Of a stretch of 64,000 bases of DNA, positions 1 through 8,701 are shown piece after piece (the first letter of the stretch is position 1; every line of letters begins with the position of its first letter). Source of the DNA: Bog-532 sp965277615. Its GTDB lineage: Bacteria; Actinomycetota; Actinomycetes; Streptosporangiales; Streptosporangiaceae. The position numbers were made by a program, and so were the translations under genes. The notes beneath the pieces were generated by a model. That model did no database searches. It saw only the letters and a list, made by a program, of their open reading frames with translations, and was not told the DNA's origin. Where the stretch lies: positions 2,232,001 through 2,296,000 of the forward strand of contig CBDIDG010000005.1 in the NCBI GenBank assembly GCA_965277615.1, read 5' to 3'.

Positions 1-279
1 TTGTCAAGATCGCTGAACAAGTTCTGCCGATCGGACACGGGCACCTCCAAGGGCGAGCTCCGGCGAGCGTTTCCCAGCGTATGGGTGCCTGCTGCCGCGC
101 CGCTCCGTCCGGGGACCGCCCATTGAGGCAGGTTGGGCGGGCGATATCGGGTTGCTCGTGCCCACCGCCGAGACGGGGAACACTGCCCTTCCTCTGCCCC
201 TCCGGGCAATGCTGCGGTCGATCCCTCTGGCCACCCGAGCGCCTCACACTGCGGGTAGGCCAGCGGACGGAGGATGCGG
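1..279. other. No recognisable gene
   Basis: Short open frames occur on both strands, but none shows a family motif or a ribosome binding site. The only clear signal is GGAGG at about 269-273, which serves the gene starting at 280. The window edge may cut an upstream gene, but I cannot identify one. Confidence 0.5.
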
Positions 280-774
280 ATGACAGACTCAGGCGCGGAT
301 TTGCGAGCCGAAATCGTGGAGTGCTGGAGCCGGTACTGCCGGCTCATGGATGAGCGCCGCCAGGATGAGTTGTTCCAGAAAATCTATGCTGAGGATGGAA
401 TCCTCGAGCAGCGACTCACACCCGACTCCCAGCCGGCTGTCTTCGTCGGCCAAGACGAAATTGTGCCGATGTTCCTGGCGAGCTGGCAGCACTGGCGCGG
501 CACCGCGCACGTCCTCGGCAACACCGAAGTGTGGGCCACCAGAGAGGGGGCGAGCGGCACCGCCTATGTCAGCGCCTGGCATTGGCTCAACGAATCGCCA
601 CCCGGAGCGCCGGTTGACTGGATGTGCATCGGCCGTATCGATGACGACTTCGTCCGCGCACCCGGGGGCTGGCGGGTCAGGCGACGCCGTCTCACCTGTG
701 TTGGCAGCACCGTCGCCATCGGCCAGATGCCGGAGTTCATGAACGAGGCGAGCCTTCATGGGATCGGCCGTTAA
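280..774 (+). CDS. SnoaL-like (NTF2-fold) protein
   Basis: The 164-residue protein has the length and composition of the SnoaL-like / NTF2-fold family. It has an N-terminal helix pair with a YCRLMDERRQDELF segment, a charged middle, and a C-terminal sheet ending in GGWRVRRRRLTCVGS. Members act as small cyclases, dehydratases, isomerases or hydroxylase partners in aromatic metabolism. An ATG also lies at 274, but GGAGG sits directly against it and is six bases from the ATG at 280, so 280 is preferred. It is convergent with the SDR at 864. It is one of eleven such proteins in this window. The substrate cannot be told from the sequence. Confidence 0.75.
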   Translation: MTDSGADLRAEIVECWSRYCRLMDERRQDELFQKIYAEDGILEQRLTPDSQPAVFVGQDEIVPMFLASWQHWRGTAHVLGNTEVWATREGASGTAYVSAWHWLNESPPGAPVDWMCIGRIDDDFVRAPGGWRVRRRRLTCVGSTVAIGQMPEFMNEASLHGIGR

Positions 775-863
775 GGTGCCGTGCGGTGTATCCCGCGAGC
801 AGCTCTTGGCCGTCTGCACACATACAGGGCGCCTTGGTACATATAGACCGCCCTGGTTCCGGG

Positions 864-1691
864 TCAGGGTGTGACATTGTGTCCCCCAGCGACCGGGAGA
901 GCGACGCCCGTCACAAGGCGCGATTCGTCCGAGCAGAGCCAGAGAACAGCCGCACTTTGATCCTCTGGCTCGGTGTACGGACCCGGCATGAGCATCATCT
1001 GCTCCAGGGTCTCGAGCATGCCTTCCCGGGTCGGGTTGTGCGGGTTGAAAAGGTCGTACTGCTGCTGGAAGTAGATCATCGCCGTGTTTACCATCCCGGG
1101 CAACAGGGCGTTAACGCGGATGCCTCGTGGTCCGACCTCATTGGCCAAGGTTCGCATGAGACCAATGACGGCGTGCTTCGCAGCGACGTAGTGGCCAACG
1201 TTGGCATAACCTTTCACCCCAGCCATGGACGAGGTCAGGACAACACTGCCAGTGCCTCGCTCCAGTAGGTGGGGAACGGCGTATTTGCAGGTCAGCCACG
1301 TGCCCCTTACGTCCACGGCCATCGTCTCGTCGAACTGAGCCTCGCTGATTTCCCACAGCGGACCGCCGACCGACCAGATCCCGGCGTTGGCGACCACGAA
1401 ATCCAGCCGGCCGAGCTCGCGCACCGCGTCCTGAACGAACGCCTCGATCTCGCTCCCCACCGTGACATCGACCTTGGCGCTCACGCAGCGCCGTCCCAGT
1501 GCCTCGACCTCCTTGACGGTCTTGCCCAGCTCAGCTTCGTCAGGCAGTGGGTACGGGACGGTATCGAATTGCTTACAAGCATCGCAGACAGCAATGTCGG
1601 CACCCGCTCGGGCCAGCGCAATGGCGTGCGAACGTCCCTGTCCTCGCGCACCGCCCGTGATAAGGGCGACTCGCCCAGCTAGATCGGTCAT
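864..1691 (-). CDS. SDR-family oxidoreductase, mycofactocin-coupled type
   Basis: This 275-residue short-chain dehydrogenase has TGGARGQG at residues 12-19 for NAD binding, a VANAGI segment, the catalytic Ser in VLTSS and the YVAAK active-site motif. The GARGQGRSHA signature and the insertion after the second strand (TVPYPLPDEAEL) are typical of SDRs described as using tightly bound nicotinamide with mycofactocin as acceptor. No mycofactocin biosynthesis gene is visible here. An in-frame ATG lies 26 codons upstream, but ATG 1691 has GGAGG six bases before it. It probably oxidises a secondary alcohol in the catabolic pathway. Confidence 0.85.
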   Translation of the reverse strand: MTDLAGRVALITGGARGQGRSHAIALARAGADIAVCDACKQFDTVPYPLPDEAELGKTVKEVEALGRRCVSAKVDVTVGSEIEAFVQDAVRELGRLDFVVANAGIWSVGGPLWEISEAQFDETMAVDVRGTWLTCKYAVPHLLERGTGSVVLTSSMAGVKGYANVGHYVAAKHAVIGLMRTLANEVGPRGIRVNALLPGMVNTAMIYFQQQYDLFNPHNPTREGMLETLEQMMLMPGPYTEPEDQSAAVLWLCSDESRLVTGVALPVAGGHNVTP

Positions 1692-1919
1692 GCTACCTCC
1701 AGGACGGGTTAGGTAAAGGAAACGGGTCTGTGTCCCTGCCTGCTGAATGCAGACGGCCCATACCGACACGCTTTATTGCTAATGCGACCGTCACAAGCTG
1801 TACCTACGGGCACAGTGCGCAGGCGGCTCCAGTGACAGGTCTGCCGGGCCGCCTGCCGGCCCTACTAAACGATTTCGCACCGCGCCATCCGGCTGGTCAG
1901 GCAGCGGACGAAGCAGGCT

Positions 1920-2261
1920 CTACCGGTCCAGGACCTCGCGGAGTTCAGCCATGCCGAAGTAGAGCACCGGACTGGCTCGGCCGGTCGACACGATCTCCAG
2001 CACCTGCTGGACTTCATCGGCAGTCGCGCCGGCCGCAAGAGCGAGCTGGATGTGCCCGGCGACGGCTCCCCACTCCAGCTGCGTAGCATGAACGGCCAGA
2101 AGAATCAGTTCCGTCCACCGGTCGTCGACACGGCTGCCTGGGTGGGCTGTGCTGGCGGCGGCGAAGCCGTCGAATGCCTCGATAACCTCGGCGTGTGTGG
2201 AGTGGGCGAATTGGCGCCCTTGCATTGCGCGTTCTACTGCCGCGCCGGTCAGTTCAGGCAT
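1920..2261 (-). CDS. Carboxymuconolactone-decarboxylase-like protein (downstream copy)
   Basis: The 113-residue protein is of the carboxymuconolactone decarboxylase / AhpD superfamily. The core reads ELILLAVHATQLEWGAVAGH followed by ALAAGATADEVQQVLE. The two cysteines of peroxidase-type AhpD proteins are absent, so a redox role is unlikely and a decarboxylase or lactonase-like role is more plausible. The ATG at 2261 lies 8 bases inside the upstream paralogue, implying translational coupling. The open frame runs further upstream, but that part is the neighbour read in another frame. The exact reaction is unknown. Confidence 0.75.
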   Translation of the reverse strand: MPELTGAAVERAMQGRQFAHSTHAEVIEAFDGFAAASTAHPGSRVDDRWTELILLAVHATQLEWGAVAGHIQLALAAGATADEVQQVLEIVSTGRASPVLYFGMAELREVLDR

Positions 2262-2682
2262 GGGTCTGCCCTGGCGGTCGCCCGGGGCCCGATGCTCGCC
2301 GGTCCATGCCGCGGCGGGCGAGCTCATCACCCAGCGCAGCCGTCGCCAGGTACAACACCGGGCCTGCGCGGCCGGCGGCGACAAGCTCCAAGGTCTGCAG
2401 GATTTCCTGCGGTGTGGCGCCCGCATCCAAGGTGGTTTGGATATGACCTGCTACCGGCACCCAGGTCAGTTGGCTAGCGTGGACCGCCAGCAGGATTAGC
2501 TGCTGCCATTTGACCGGGATGACACTGTCGGCACGTTCCATAGCAGCGGCCGAGAAGGCTCGAAATGCCGCCCCGAAGTCCGGGTCGGCGTCATCGAGGT
2601 AGGCCCGACCGCCCAGCGCGGCCGGTACGTCGTCGATCGAGTCAGCGGGCGGGCACGGGTGACCGGCGGATTCGTCGCTCAT
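2254..2682 (-). CDS. Carboxymuconolactone-decarboxylase-like protein (upstream copy)
   Basis: This 142-residue paralogue of the next gene has the core QLILLAVHASQLTWVPVAGH followed by DAGATPQEILQTLELVAAG, again without the CxxC pair. The start at 2682 follows AAGGGGA upstream. An in-frame ATG 64 codons earlier has no site and no family similarity. The two genes overlap by 8 bases and may form a hetero-oligomer, because proteins of this family assemble as trimers or hexamers (family knowledge). The likely role is decarboxylation or ring-opening chemistry on an aromatic breakdown product, which is inference. Confidence 0.75.
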   Translation of the reverse strand: MSDESAGHPCPPADSIDDVPAALGGRAYLDDADPDFGAAFRAFSAAAMERADSVIPVKWQQLILLAVHASQLTWVPVAGHIQTTLDAGATPQEILQTLELVAAGRAGPVLYLATAALGDELARRGMDRRASGPGRPPGQTHA

Positions 2683-3186
2683 GGCCAGGTTCCCCTTCAA
2701 CAGCAATCTGCACCAGTCAGATCTGAGCCACCGTCGTCCCTTAATCGACGAACAACTCGGCCTCTGCCCCCTTTTGGCCGCAGCGGGGCTGGCCTCGGAC
2801 GGCTCCCGCCCGCAGCGGCAGCTCGGTGAACATCCGGGCCGCAGCTCGCGCGTACTGCGACGGATCAGAAGCATGGCGCACCGTGGGCACGCTGAGCTCG
2901 CTGGAGACTTCGCCCAGCCGGTTTCGGCGTGACGGGTTCACTGGCTCACGGCCCGCTGGGGTCGGTGCCTGAGGCTTCTGTGCCGGTGCGGTATTCAGTC
3001 ATCGAAGGCTGCCTCCGGATCCGCTGATGGCCTGCATGTGCCTGCGGCCAGGTCTGTCCGCGCCAAGTCGACAGCCATGATGCCAACGGCGCCAATGGTA
3101 CGAAGGGGCAATGGCCGCCGGTCACCGCCGTCGGTCAGGCTGGATCATGAGTCGTCATCCGGGGACCACGGCACGAGGGGCGCGAG
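2683..3186. other. Intergenic region, about 500 bases
   Basis: This gap separates two divergent units: the decarboxylase-like pair on minus and an SDR on plus. Promoters for both must lie here. Short frames exist, including one on minus at 2741-2941, but I recognise no domain in them. GAGGGG near 3175 is the ribosome binding site of the SDR. No clear palindrome was seen. Confidence 0.45.
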
Positions 3187-4020
3187 GTGGAAATACGTGA
3201 GACGGTAGCGGTCGTGACCGGGGCGGCCAGCGGCATCGGCCGCGCGATCGCCGCGGCGCTCGCGGCCCGTGGTGCGCGGGTTGTACTGGCGGACATCAAT
3301 CCAGACCGCTTGCGGGTCGCCGCGCAGGAGCTTAGTGACATCGGGCACGATGCCCTGGCTGCGGTCTGTGACGTATGCGACGACTCCGCGCTCGAGACGC
3401 TGCGGGAGCGGACCGAGGCGGCCTTCGGGCCGGCGGATATCCTGGTCAACAACGCGGGCACCGGAATAGCAGGACCGCCGTACGCAATTCCATTGGACGA
3501 TTGGCGGTCCATTATTGACCTGAACCTGCTCAGCGTGGTCCGCGGCGTCAACGCCTTCGTTCCGGGCTTTGTGTCGCGGCGACGCGGCTGGGTGGTGAAT
3601 ACGGCGTCAATCGGCGGCATGTACGCCTATGACCATTCGGATGCGCACCTTCCTTACATAGCCACGAAGTTCGCCGTCCGCGGCCTCAGTGAGGCCCTGT
3701 ATCTGAACGTGCGCCCTCAGGGCGTTGGCGTCAGCTGCCTGTGCCCGGGGCGAGTGGAGACGAACATCGCCGAAGGTTCGAAGCTGGCCGGCACGGATGA
3801 CCTCAGTTGGGTGCGTGTCCCTCGGCTGAACGGAGTGAAACAGCCGGGGCCGATCGGCGAGCAGGTGGCCGCTGCGATCACGGATGAACGGTTTCTGGTG
3901 CTGGTCGACGATGAGGACGCCAGCTTGATCGCGGCTCGCTATGCCGACCTTGATGCGGCGTTGCAGCGTCAGGTCGCGGCTATGTCGCGGCCGCAAGGGC
4001 CGGCCTACGGCTGGGACTAG
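3187..4020 (+). CDS. SDR-family oxidoreductase
   Basis: The protein is a 277-residue classical SDR. TGAASGIG near residues 11-18 binds the nicotinamide cofactor, DILVNNAG is the structural motif, and NTASIGG with YIATK gives the Ser and Tyr/Lys catalytic residues. The start is GTG, chosen because GAGGGG lies upstream and the SDR fold begins at once. The C-terminal 80 residues (VLVDDEDASLI region) resemble the tail of SDRs that act on bulky hydrophobic alcohols. It lies alone between divergent genes and 131 bases before fumarylacetoacetase. The substrate is not predictable. Confidence 0.85.
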   Translation: MEIRETVAVVTGAASGIGRAIAAALAARGARVVLADINPDRLRVAAQELSDIGHDALAAVCDVCDDSALETLRERTEAAFGPADILVNNAGTGIAGPPYAIPLDDWRSIIDLNLLSVVRGVNAFVPGFVSRRRGWVVNTASIGGMYAYDHSDAHLPYIATKFAVRGLSEALYLNVRPQGVGVSCLCPGRVETNIAEGSKLAGTDDLSWVRVPRLNGVKQPGPIGEQVAAAITDERFLVLVDDEDASLIAARYADLDAALQRQVAAMSRPQGPAYGWD

Positions 4021-4151
4021 CTACGTGGGCGCCGACGCGATAACCGGACGGGCATCCAGCGCGGGCTACCCGCATGCGTCGGTGCCTCCTGCCGCGCAGT
4101 CGACCTCGAGGTGGCACCGTTATGACGGACGCGTAACTTTAGGTGGGCAGA

Positions 4152-5354
4152 ATGTCGCGGGATACTGAGCTGTTCTCCGCGCTGAACTTGCCGTTCGGCG
4201 TTTTCTCCGTCAACTCTGGTCAGCGCCGGGCCGGTGTCGCGCTCGGCGATGAAGTCCTGGACCTCGCGGCGTTGGCCGACGACGGCCACCTTGATGACCT
4301 GGGAGGAGTGTGGCATCAGCCTACTCTGAATGGTTTTCTGGCCCGGGGTCGCGCTGCGTGGGCGGAGGTGCGGTCCCAGCTGTCCAGTTTGATCGAGCAC
4401 CGCCGGGGCGAGGCGGCGTTCCAGGCGTATCTTCAGCCCCGGCATGGTGTGCGGATGCACCTGCCGGTCGCAGTGGCGGATTACGTCGATTTTTATTCGT
4501 CGGAGGCTCACGCCACCAACGCGGGCCGGATATTCCGGCCGGACGCGGAACCGCTTCTGCCGAACTGGAAGCGGCTGCCGGTCGGGTACCACGGGCGCGC
4601 GGGAACGGTCATTGTCTCTGGTACCGGCATCCGGCGCCCCGCAGGTCAGCGCCGTGATCCGGCCACGGGCGAACCGGTCTTCGGCCCATCAGGGCAGCTC
4701 GACATCGAGACCGAGGTGGGGTTCATCGTCGGCATGCCGTCGGCACTCGGCGAACCGGTCAGCGTGGACGACTTCGCCGATCACGTCTTCGGTGTCGTCC
4801 TGCTGAATGACTGGAGCGCCCGCGACATCCAGGCCTGGGAGTACGTACCCCTCGGACCTTTCCTGGGCAAATCGTTCGCGACCTCCATCTCCGCCTGGGT
4901 GGTCCCGCTCGACGCGCTCGGTGCGGCTTGGGTCCCGCCGCCTGATCAGAATCCCGAACCGGCGCCGTACCTGCAGGGCAGGGCGCCACGCGGCCTCGAC
5001 CTGGCGATCGAGGTGCGGCTGAACGGCACGCTGATCTCCCGGCCGCCCTTCCGGCAGATGTATTGGACACCCGCGCAGCAGCTGGCCCACATGACCGCCA
5101 ACGGGGCCTCGCTCCGGACGGGCGACCTTTTCGGATCCGGCACCGTCTCGGGCTGGAACCACGACGAGCGAGGATCGCTCCTGGAACTCGCGTGGAACGG
5201 CGCCTCGCCGATCGCGCTGGACGACGGCAGCACCCGCTCGTATCTCAAAGACGGCGACACAGTGTCGATCACGGCCACCGCGCCCGCCCCGGACGGCGGC
5301 CGGATCGGGCTGGGCGAGGTAATGGGGACCATCACTCCCGCACACCCCGGCTGA
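4152..5354 (+). CDS. fahA: Fumarylacetoacetase
   Basis: This 400-residue enzyme hydrolyses fumarylacetoacetate to fumarate and acetoacetate, the last step of homogentisate and tyrosine breakdown. An N-terminal FAA domain (LPFGVFSV start) precedes the catalytic domain. The latter has the family block NDWSARDIQAWEYVPLGPF, LGKSFATSISAWVVP, and metal-site acidic residues in DIETEVGFIVG. Length matches known fumarylacetoacetases. A GTG lies nine bases upstream, but AGGTGGG is better placed for ATG 4152. Homogentisate dioxygenase is 40 kb away at 44.2 kb, so the pathway is split. It might also hydrolyse fumarylpyruvate from the gentisate route (inference). Confidence 0.93.
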   Translation: MSRDTELFSALNLPFGVFSVNSGQRRAGVALGDEVLDLAALADDGHLDDLGGVWHQPTLNGFLARGRAAWAEVRSQLSSLIEHRRGEAAFQAYLQPRHGVRMHLPVAVADYVDFYSSEAHATNAGRIFRPDAEPLLPNWKRLPVGYHGRAGTVIVSGTGIRRPAGQRRDPATGEPVFGPSGQLDIETEVGFIVGMPSALGEPVSVDDFADHVFGVVLLNDWSARDIQAWEYVPLGPFLGKSFATSISAWVVPLDALGAAWVPPPDQNPEPAPYLQGRAPRGLDLAIEVRLNGTLISRPPFRQMYWTPAQQLAHMTANGASLRTGDLFGSGTVSGWNHDERGSLLELAWNGASPIALDDGSTRSYLKDGDTVSITATAPAPDGGRIGLGEVMGTITPAHPG

Positions 5355-5395
5355 TCCGGATGCCAGGATGGCTGTCGGCGCCCACCGACGTCCGG

Positions 5396-5995
5396 CTACC
5401 GAATGCTGTCGCCGGCGTCGGCAAAGACCACCGATCCGGTCATGATGGCCGCTATGTCGCTGGCCAGGAAGACCGCGATCCGTGCGATGTCGTCGGGGAC
5501 GCAGGGCCTGCCGAGAGGACGGGCCAGCTCACCGGCCCGGTAGGCGAGCAGCAGCTCTTCGATGGTGTGCTGCCGGAAGCCTTCCTGCATCTCCGCGACG
5601 CCTTCGGTGAGGACGAAGCCCGGCGCGATGCCCAGAACCCGGATGCCGCGCCGGCCCAGCTCGCCGGCCAGCGCCTTGGTCATGCCCACGATGGCGTGCT
5701 TGGACGTCACATAGGCCGCGAAGCCATCGCCTTGGGCTTTGAAGCCCTGGGTCGAGGCGAAGTTGATGATGACCCCGCCGTGACCGGCACGGATCATGGC
5801 GCGCGCCGCGGCCTGGGCCGGGAAGAACATCGCCCGCACGTTCAGGCCGTTGACCGCGTCCCACAGCTGTTCATCGGTGTCCAGCAACGGCACGTTGGGA
5901 AGATGCCGGCTTTGTTGATCCAGACGTCGAGACCGCCGAGGCCCCGTTCAGCCTGCTCGACGACGGACTGCACCGACTCGGGATCGGTGACGTCC
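5396..5995 (-). pseudogene. Broken SDR, 5' end replaced by an IS4-type fragment
   Basis: The minus strand encodes the middle and C-terminus of an SDR. It runs from ADVTDPESVQSVVEQ through DVWINKAGIFP to the GFAAYVTSKHAIVG active-site region and the C-terminal FADAG. The N-terminal TGxxxGxG nucleotide fold is missing: at 5995/5996 the frame passes straight into an IS4-family transposase fragment. One base is also lost near 5893, between IFP and VPLLDTDEQLW, shifting frame. The usual NNAG is NKAG. Three independent lesions make it a decaying pseudogene. A GTG at 5893 could still start a 165-residue remnant without cofactor site. Confidence 0.85.
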
Positions 5996-6482
5996 GCCTG
6001 CGGGGACGGTCCGCGCAGCAGGAAGAACAGCTCGCGCAGCGGCCCCGGGCCGAGGCGGCGCCGGGCCTGAGTCATCGCGGAGGCGGTCCGGGCCGGCAGC
6101 CGGCAGGCCGCCCAGCCCGGCATCCAGCCGGCGCCAGACCTGCCCGTAGCCCAGCTCGGCGAACAGGCACCTGGCCAGCAGCAGGTAGACGACCACCCGG
6201 CAGGCAGGCCGCGCAAGCGGCGCCGAACCCGGCACGTCTGCTCCAGCACCGCGTCAACCATCTCGAACGGCACCTGCTGCGTCAGCTCGCCGAGATGACC
6301 CGGTTGCGAACCGCCCTCCGGCCACCGTCACGGCACGGGAAATGACAGACTTATCCAACGGCGGGTCTCCCGGTGCGAGGCGTGTCTTTGGCGGGCAAAC
6401 CTCACATACCGGAGTCCCGCCGTCATCGAACCAACCGACACGCCTTGACAACCAGGCAACCCGCCTAACTAACCGGCCTTGC
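5996..6482 (-). mobile_element. IS4-family 5' fragment, copy 1
   Basis: This 487-base fragment is the left end and first third of an IS4-family element. Reading minus, it starts GCAAGGCCGGTTAGTTAGG and encodes pieces of the transposase N-terminal domain: HLGELTQQVPFEMVD, then VVVYLLLARCLFAELGYGQ, then SAMTQARRRLGPGPLRELF. These lie in different frames, so at least three frameshifts have occurred, one being an extra A near 6297. The fragment stops after PSPQA, where it joins the broken SDR. The same fragment with the same frameshifts recurs at 12523-13009. Confidence 0.85.
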
Positions 6483-6676
6483 GTATAGCGCATGACGTCC
6501 GGCCACCAGGACGGTCGGTGTAACCGTCGGTTCTCGCGGACCGCCACGGACGGAGAACGCGTCCACGGACGCGCCACGGACAGGGTGCCGTCGGCTTTGG
6601 TCTCGCGAGACGGGTATCGCACTAGCGGGTAGGCACGAGTCGGTCGTCTACGCCAGCCCTCGGCGGTGCCGGTGGG

Positions 6677-7474
6677 ATGATAGCTTCGGTGGCCGTGGAT
6701 TTGGGATTGTTTGGTCGGCGCGCGTTGGTCACCGGCAGCAGCGCTGGTGTGGGCCGCGCGATTGCTGAGCTGCTGGCCGCCGAAGGCTGCTCAGTGGTCG
6801 TCCACGGCCGCCATCAAGACTCGGCCGAGCAGGTCGCACAACGGATCCGGACCGATGGGGGCCAGGCCTCGACGCTGCTGGGTGATCTGGCCGTCGCGGG
6901 GCAGGTCGAGCAGGTCTGCGCGGCCGCCGCGTCACTGGGTATCGACGTGCTGGTCAACAACGCCGGCCCGTTCAGCGAGCACACCTGGGACGACGTCGAC
7001 CCCGCGGACTGGGAGTACGCATTTCAGAGCAACGTCGTGTCGGCCGTTCGGCTGATCCGCGCGCTGACCCCGGCCATGCGTCAAGCAGGATGGGGCCGGG
7101 TCATCAACATCGGCAGCCGCGCGAGTGTCACGCCGCTGGCCAATATGGTCGAGTACTCCGCCGCTAAAGCAGCAGTGGTGAACATGACCGTCAGCCTCGC
7201 CCAGCACCTGACCGGCACCGGCATTACCGTCAACAGCGTCAGCCCCGGCGTGATCCTCACGCCGTCGCTGCAGCAGATGTTCACCGATCGCCCCGCCACC
7301 GACTGGGAGGAGCTCGAACCGTCGGTCACCGCCGACTACGCGCCTAACCCGGCCGGACGACTGGGGCGCCCTGCAGACATAGCCGCTGCGGTCACCTACC
7401 TCGCGAGCCCGCGCGCCGACTACATCAATGGCGCCAACCTCCGCGTCGATGGCGGCATCACCGGCACCACGTAA
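6677..7474 (+). CDS. SDR-family oxidoreductase (3-oxoacyl-ACP reductase-like)
   Basis: This 265-residue SDR has the cofactor motif TGSSAGVG, LVNNAG, the catalytic Ser in INIGSRAS and YSAAK, ending with the usual ADYINGANLRVDGG. The C-terminal half resembles FabG-like reductases. The start is uncertain: ATG 6677 has GGTGGG immediately before it, and GTG at 6689 or 6695 is also possible. It lies just downstream of the IS4 fragment and upstream of gene relics, so it may be an isolated survivor of a rearranged locus. Confidence 0.82.
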   Translation: MIASVAVDLGLFGRRALVTGSSAGVGRAIAELLAAEGCSVVVHGRHQDSAEQVAQRIRTDGGQASTLLGDLAVAGQVEQVCAAAASLGIDVLVNNAGPFSEHTWDDVDPADWEYAFQSNVVSAVRLIRALTPAMRQAGWGRVINIGSRASVTPLANMVEYSAAKAAVVNMTVSLAQHLTGTGITVNSVSPGVILTPSLQQMFTDRPATDWEELEPSVTADYAPNPAGRLGRPADIAAAVTYLASPRADYINGANLRVDGGITGTT

Positions 7475-7503
7475 CCAAATGCGGATCGGCAAGACCCTGG
7501 TCC

Positions 7504-7640
7504 GTGGTCCGACTGGCCTACACCGATCGCGACGGCACTTGCACCCGACGCGACATCGAACCCGCCGGCTTCTACCGCACTCCTACCGCCTGGTCCATCG
7601 CAGCGTGGTGCCGCACCCGCAACGCCGCCCGCCATCAGGT
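7504..7640 (+). pseudogene. WYL-domain regulator, fragment
   Basis: About 45 codons match the core of a WYL domain: VVRLAYTDRDGTCTRRDIEP, then GFYRTPTAWSIAAWCRTRN and AARH. This is the segment that in complete proteins continues into FRLDRI. WYL proteins are usually DeoR-like transcription factors. No N-terminal helix-turn-helix precedes it and the frame runs directly into a different gene fragment near 7635. It is a relic with no independent function expected. Confidence 0.7.
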
Positions 7641-7837
7641 TCTGGGCCTGGTGGAACGGCCCCAGCTTCATGGCGGTGGGCGCCCGCGACCCTGTGCTCG
7701 GCCCGACCGCGATGAACAGGCTGAGCGATCGGATTAAATGCTGCCCGCCGCCGCTGCTCCTGCCCGACGCCGGCCACTTCGTCCAAGAGCACGGCGACAT
7801 CGTGGCCCGCGCCGCGCTGGCCGCCTTGGCTGGCTGA
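7631..7837 (+). pseudogene. Haloalkane-dehalogenase-like C-terminal fragment
   Basis: About 68 codons in one frame match the C-terminus of haloalkane dehalogenases and close alpha/beta hydrolases. They read RFWAWWNGPSFMAVGARDPV, then LGPTAMNRLSDRI and the catalytic-His segment DAGHFVQEHG, ending at TGA 7835-7837. The nucleophile region and the N-terminal two thirds are absent. It is fused head-on to the WYL relic. This suggests a former dehalogenase gene deleted during the same rearrangements that left the IS4 fragments on both sides. Confidence 0.72.
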
Positions 7838-8134
7838 CGTTGCTCCTAGTGGGCTGGGCCCGTCCCTCACGACCGGGGGTTACATGAACGGGCTGCGCTC
7901 AGTGCTGAACCCGGCGAGTACGAGCCTACGCCCGACCTCTCGATGCGGCGCCGTCCGAGTCCGCTGATCTGCCCCAGCCGTCGGTCCCAGCTGAGTTTCA
8001 GGACAGGCCCATTTAGACCAGGGTATTCAGCCGTTGCTGGTGACTCGCCGGCCTTCCAAACATCAGCCCATCGCAAGGTCAGGCAGAGACCGGTGTCATG
8101 GTGAGCTGGTGGCTCAAGGGCGTACTCGCGGTGG
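7838..8134. other. Intergenic region, about 300 bases
   Basis: This gap lies between the dehalogenase relic and the end of the TetR gene. A minus frame at 7867-8076 has no recognisable domain. I see no strong hairpin or promoter. Confidence 0.4.
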
Positions 8135-8701
8135 TTACTTGGGTCGGCTAACGGCCCGCCAGCAGGCGTCGGCGATCGTATCGAGCTGAGCTTGGGTCAG
8201 CTCGATTCCGCCGGCAGCGAGTCGGACGGCCGAGCTGAGGGAGAGCTCGTAGAGCACGTCGACGGGAAGCGGGAGCAGTCGCGCGGCGAAAACGGGCAGG
8301 GCTACCTGGGCGAGGACCGGGTCGTTCTCGTTTGCGAAAGCGGCCTCGTGGGCGGGGCCGCGGTACGGGGAGTGCTCTACCTGCAGGAGGAACTGCGCCT
8401 CGTTCGGTTTCGCCTTCAGATACTGGTAACAGGCCAGCCATAGGGCACAGAACCGTCTTTCGGCGGAGAGGTCCGGGTCCAGGCCCTCCGTGACGGCAAG
8501 GCCGAGCGCGGCTTTCGTCTCGCAGTACGCGGCCAGTACCAGCTCGTCCTTAGAGGCGTAATGGGTATAGGCGGTGCCGGTGGCAACACCGGCCTCGCGG
8601 GCGACCGCGCTCATGGAAGCGCCGTGGAAGCCGTTTCGCGCCACCAGGCTGCGCAGGGCTGCGCGGACGGCAGCCGCCCGGTCGGCCGGCACTGCTATCA
8701 T
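8135..8701 (-). CDS. TetR/AcrR-family transcriptional regulator
   Basis: This 188-residue regulator has an N-terminal TetR helix-turn-helix. The pattern is FHGASMSAVAREAGVATGTA followed by YTHYASKDELVLAAY at residues about 25-60, then an all-helical ligand domain. It is the second gene of a two-gene unit: its ATG overlaps the TGA of the SDR at 8698 as ATGA. A 16-base palindrome lies directly upstream of that SDR, so the protein probably represses its own operon and responds to a substrate or product of the SDR. The ligand is unknown. Confidence 0.88.
   Translation of the reverse strand: MIAVPADRAAAVRAALRSLVARNGFHGASMSAVAREAGVATGTAYTHYASKDELVLAAYCETKAALGLAVTEGLDPDLSAERRFCALWLACYQYLKAKPNEAQFLLQVEHSPYRGPAHEAAFANENDPVLAQVALPVFAARLLPLPVDVLYELSLSSAVRLAAGGIELTQAQLDTIADACWRAVSRPK

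Noticed and set aside
5948..6273. Small membrane-like protein in the IS4 fragment
   Set aside because: The hydrophobic stretch is the transposase N-terminal region in a shifted frame and is repeated at 12475-12800.
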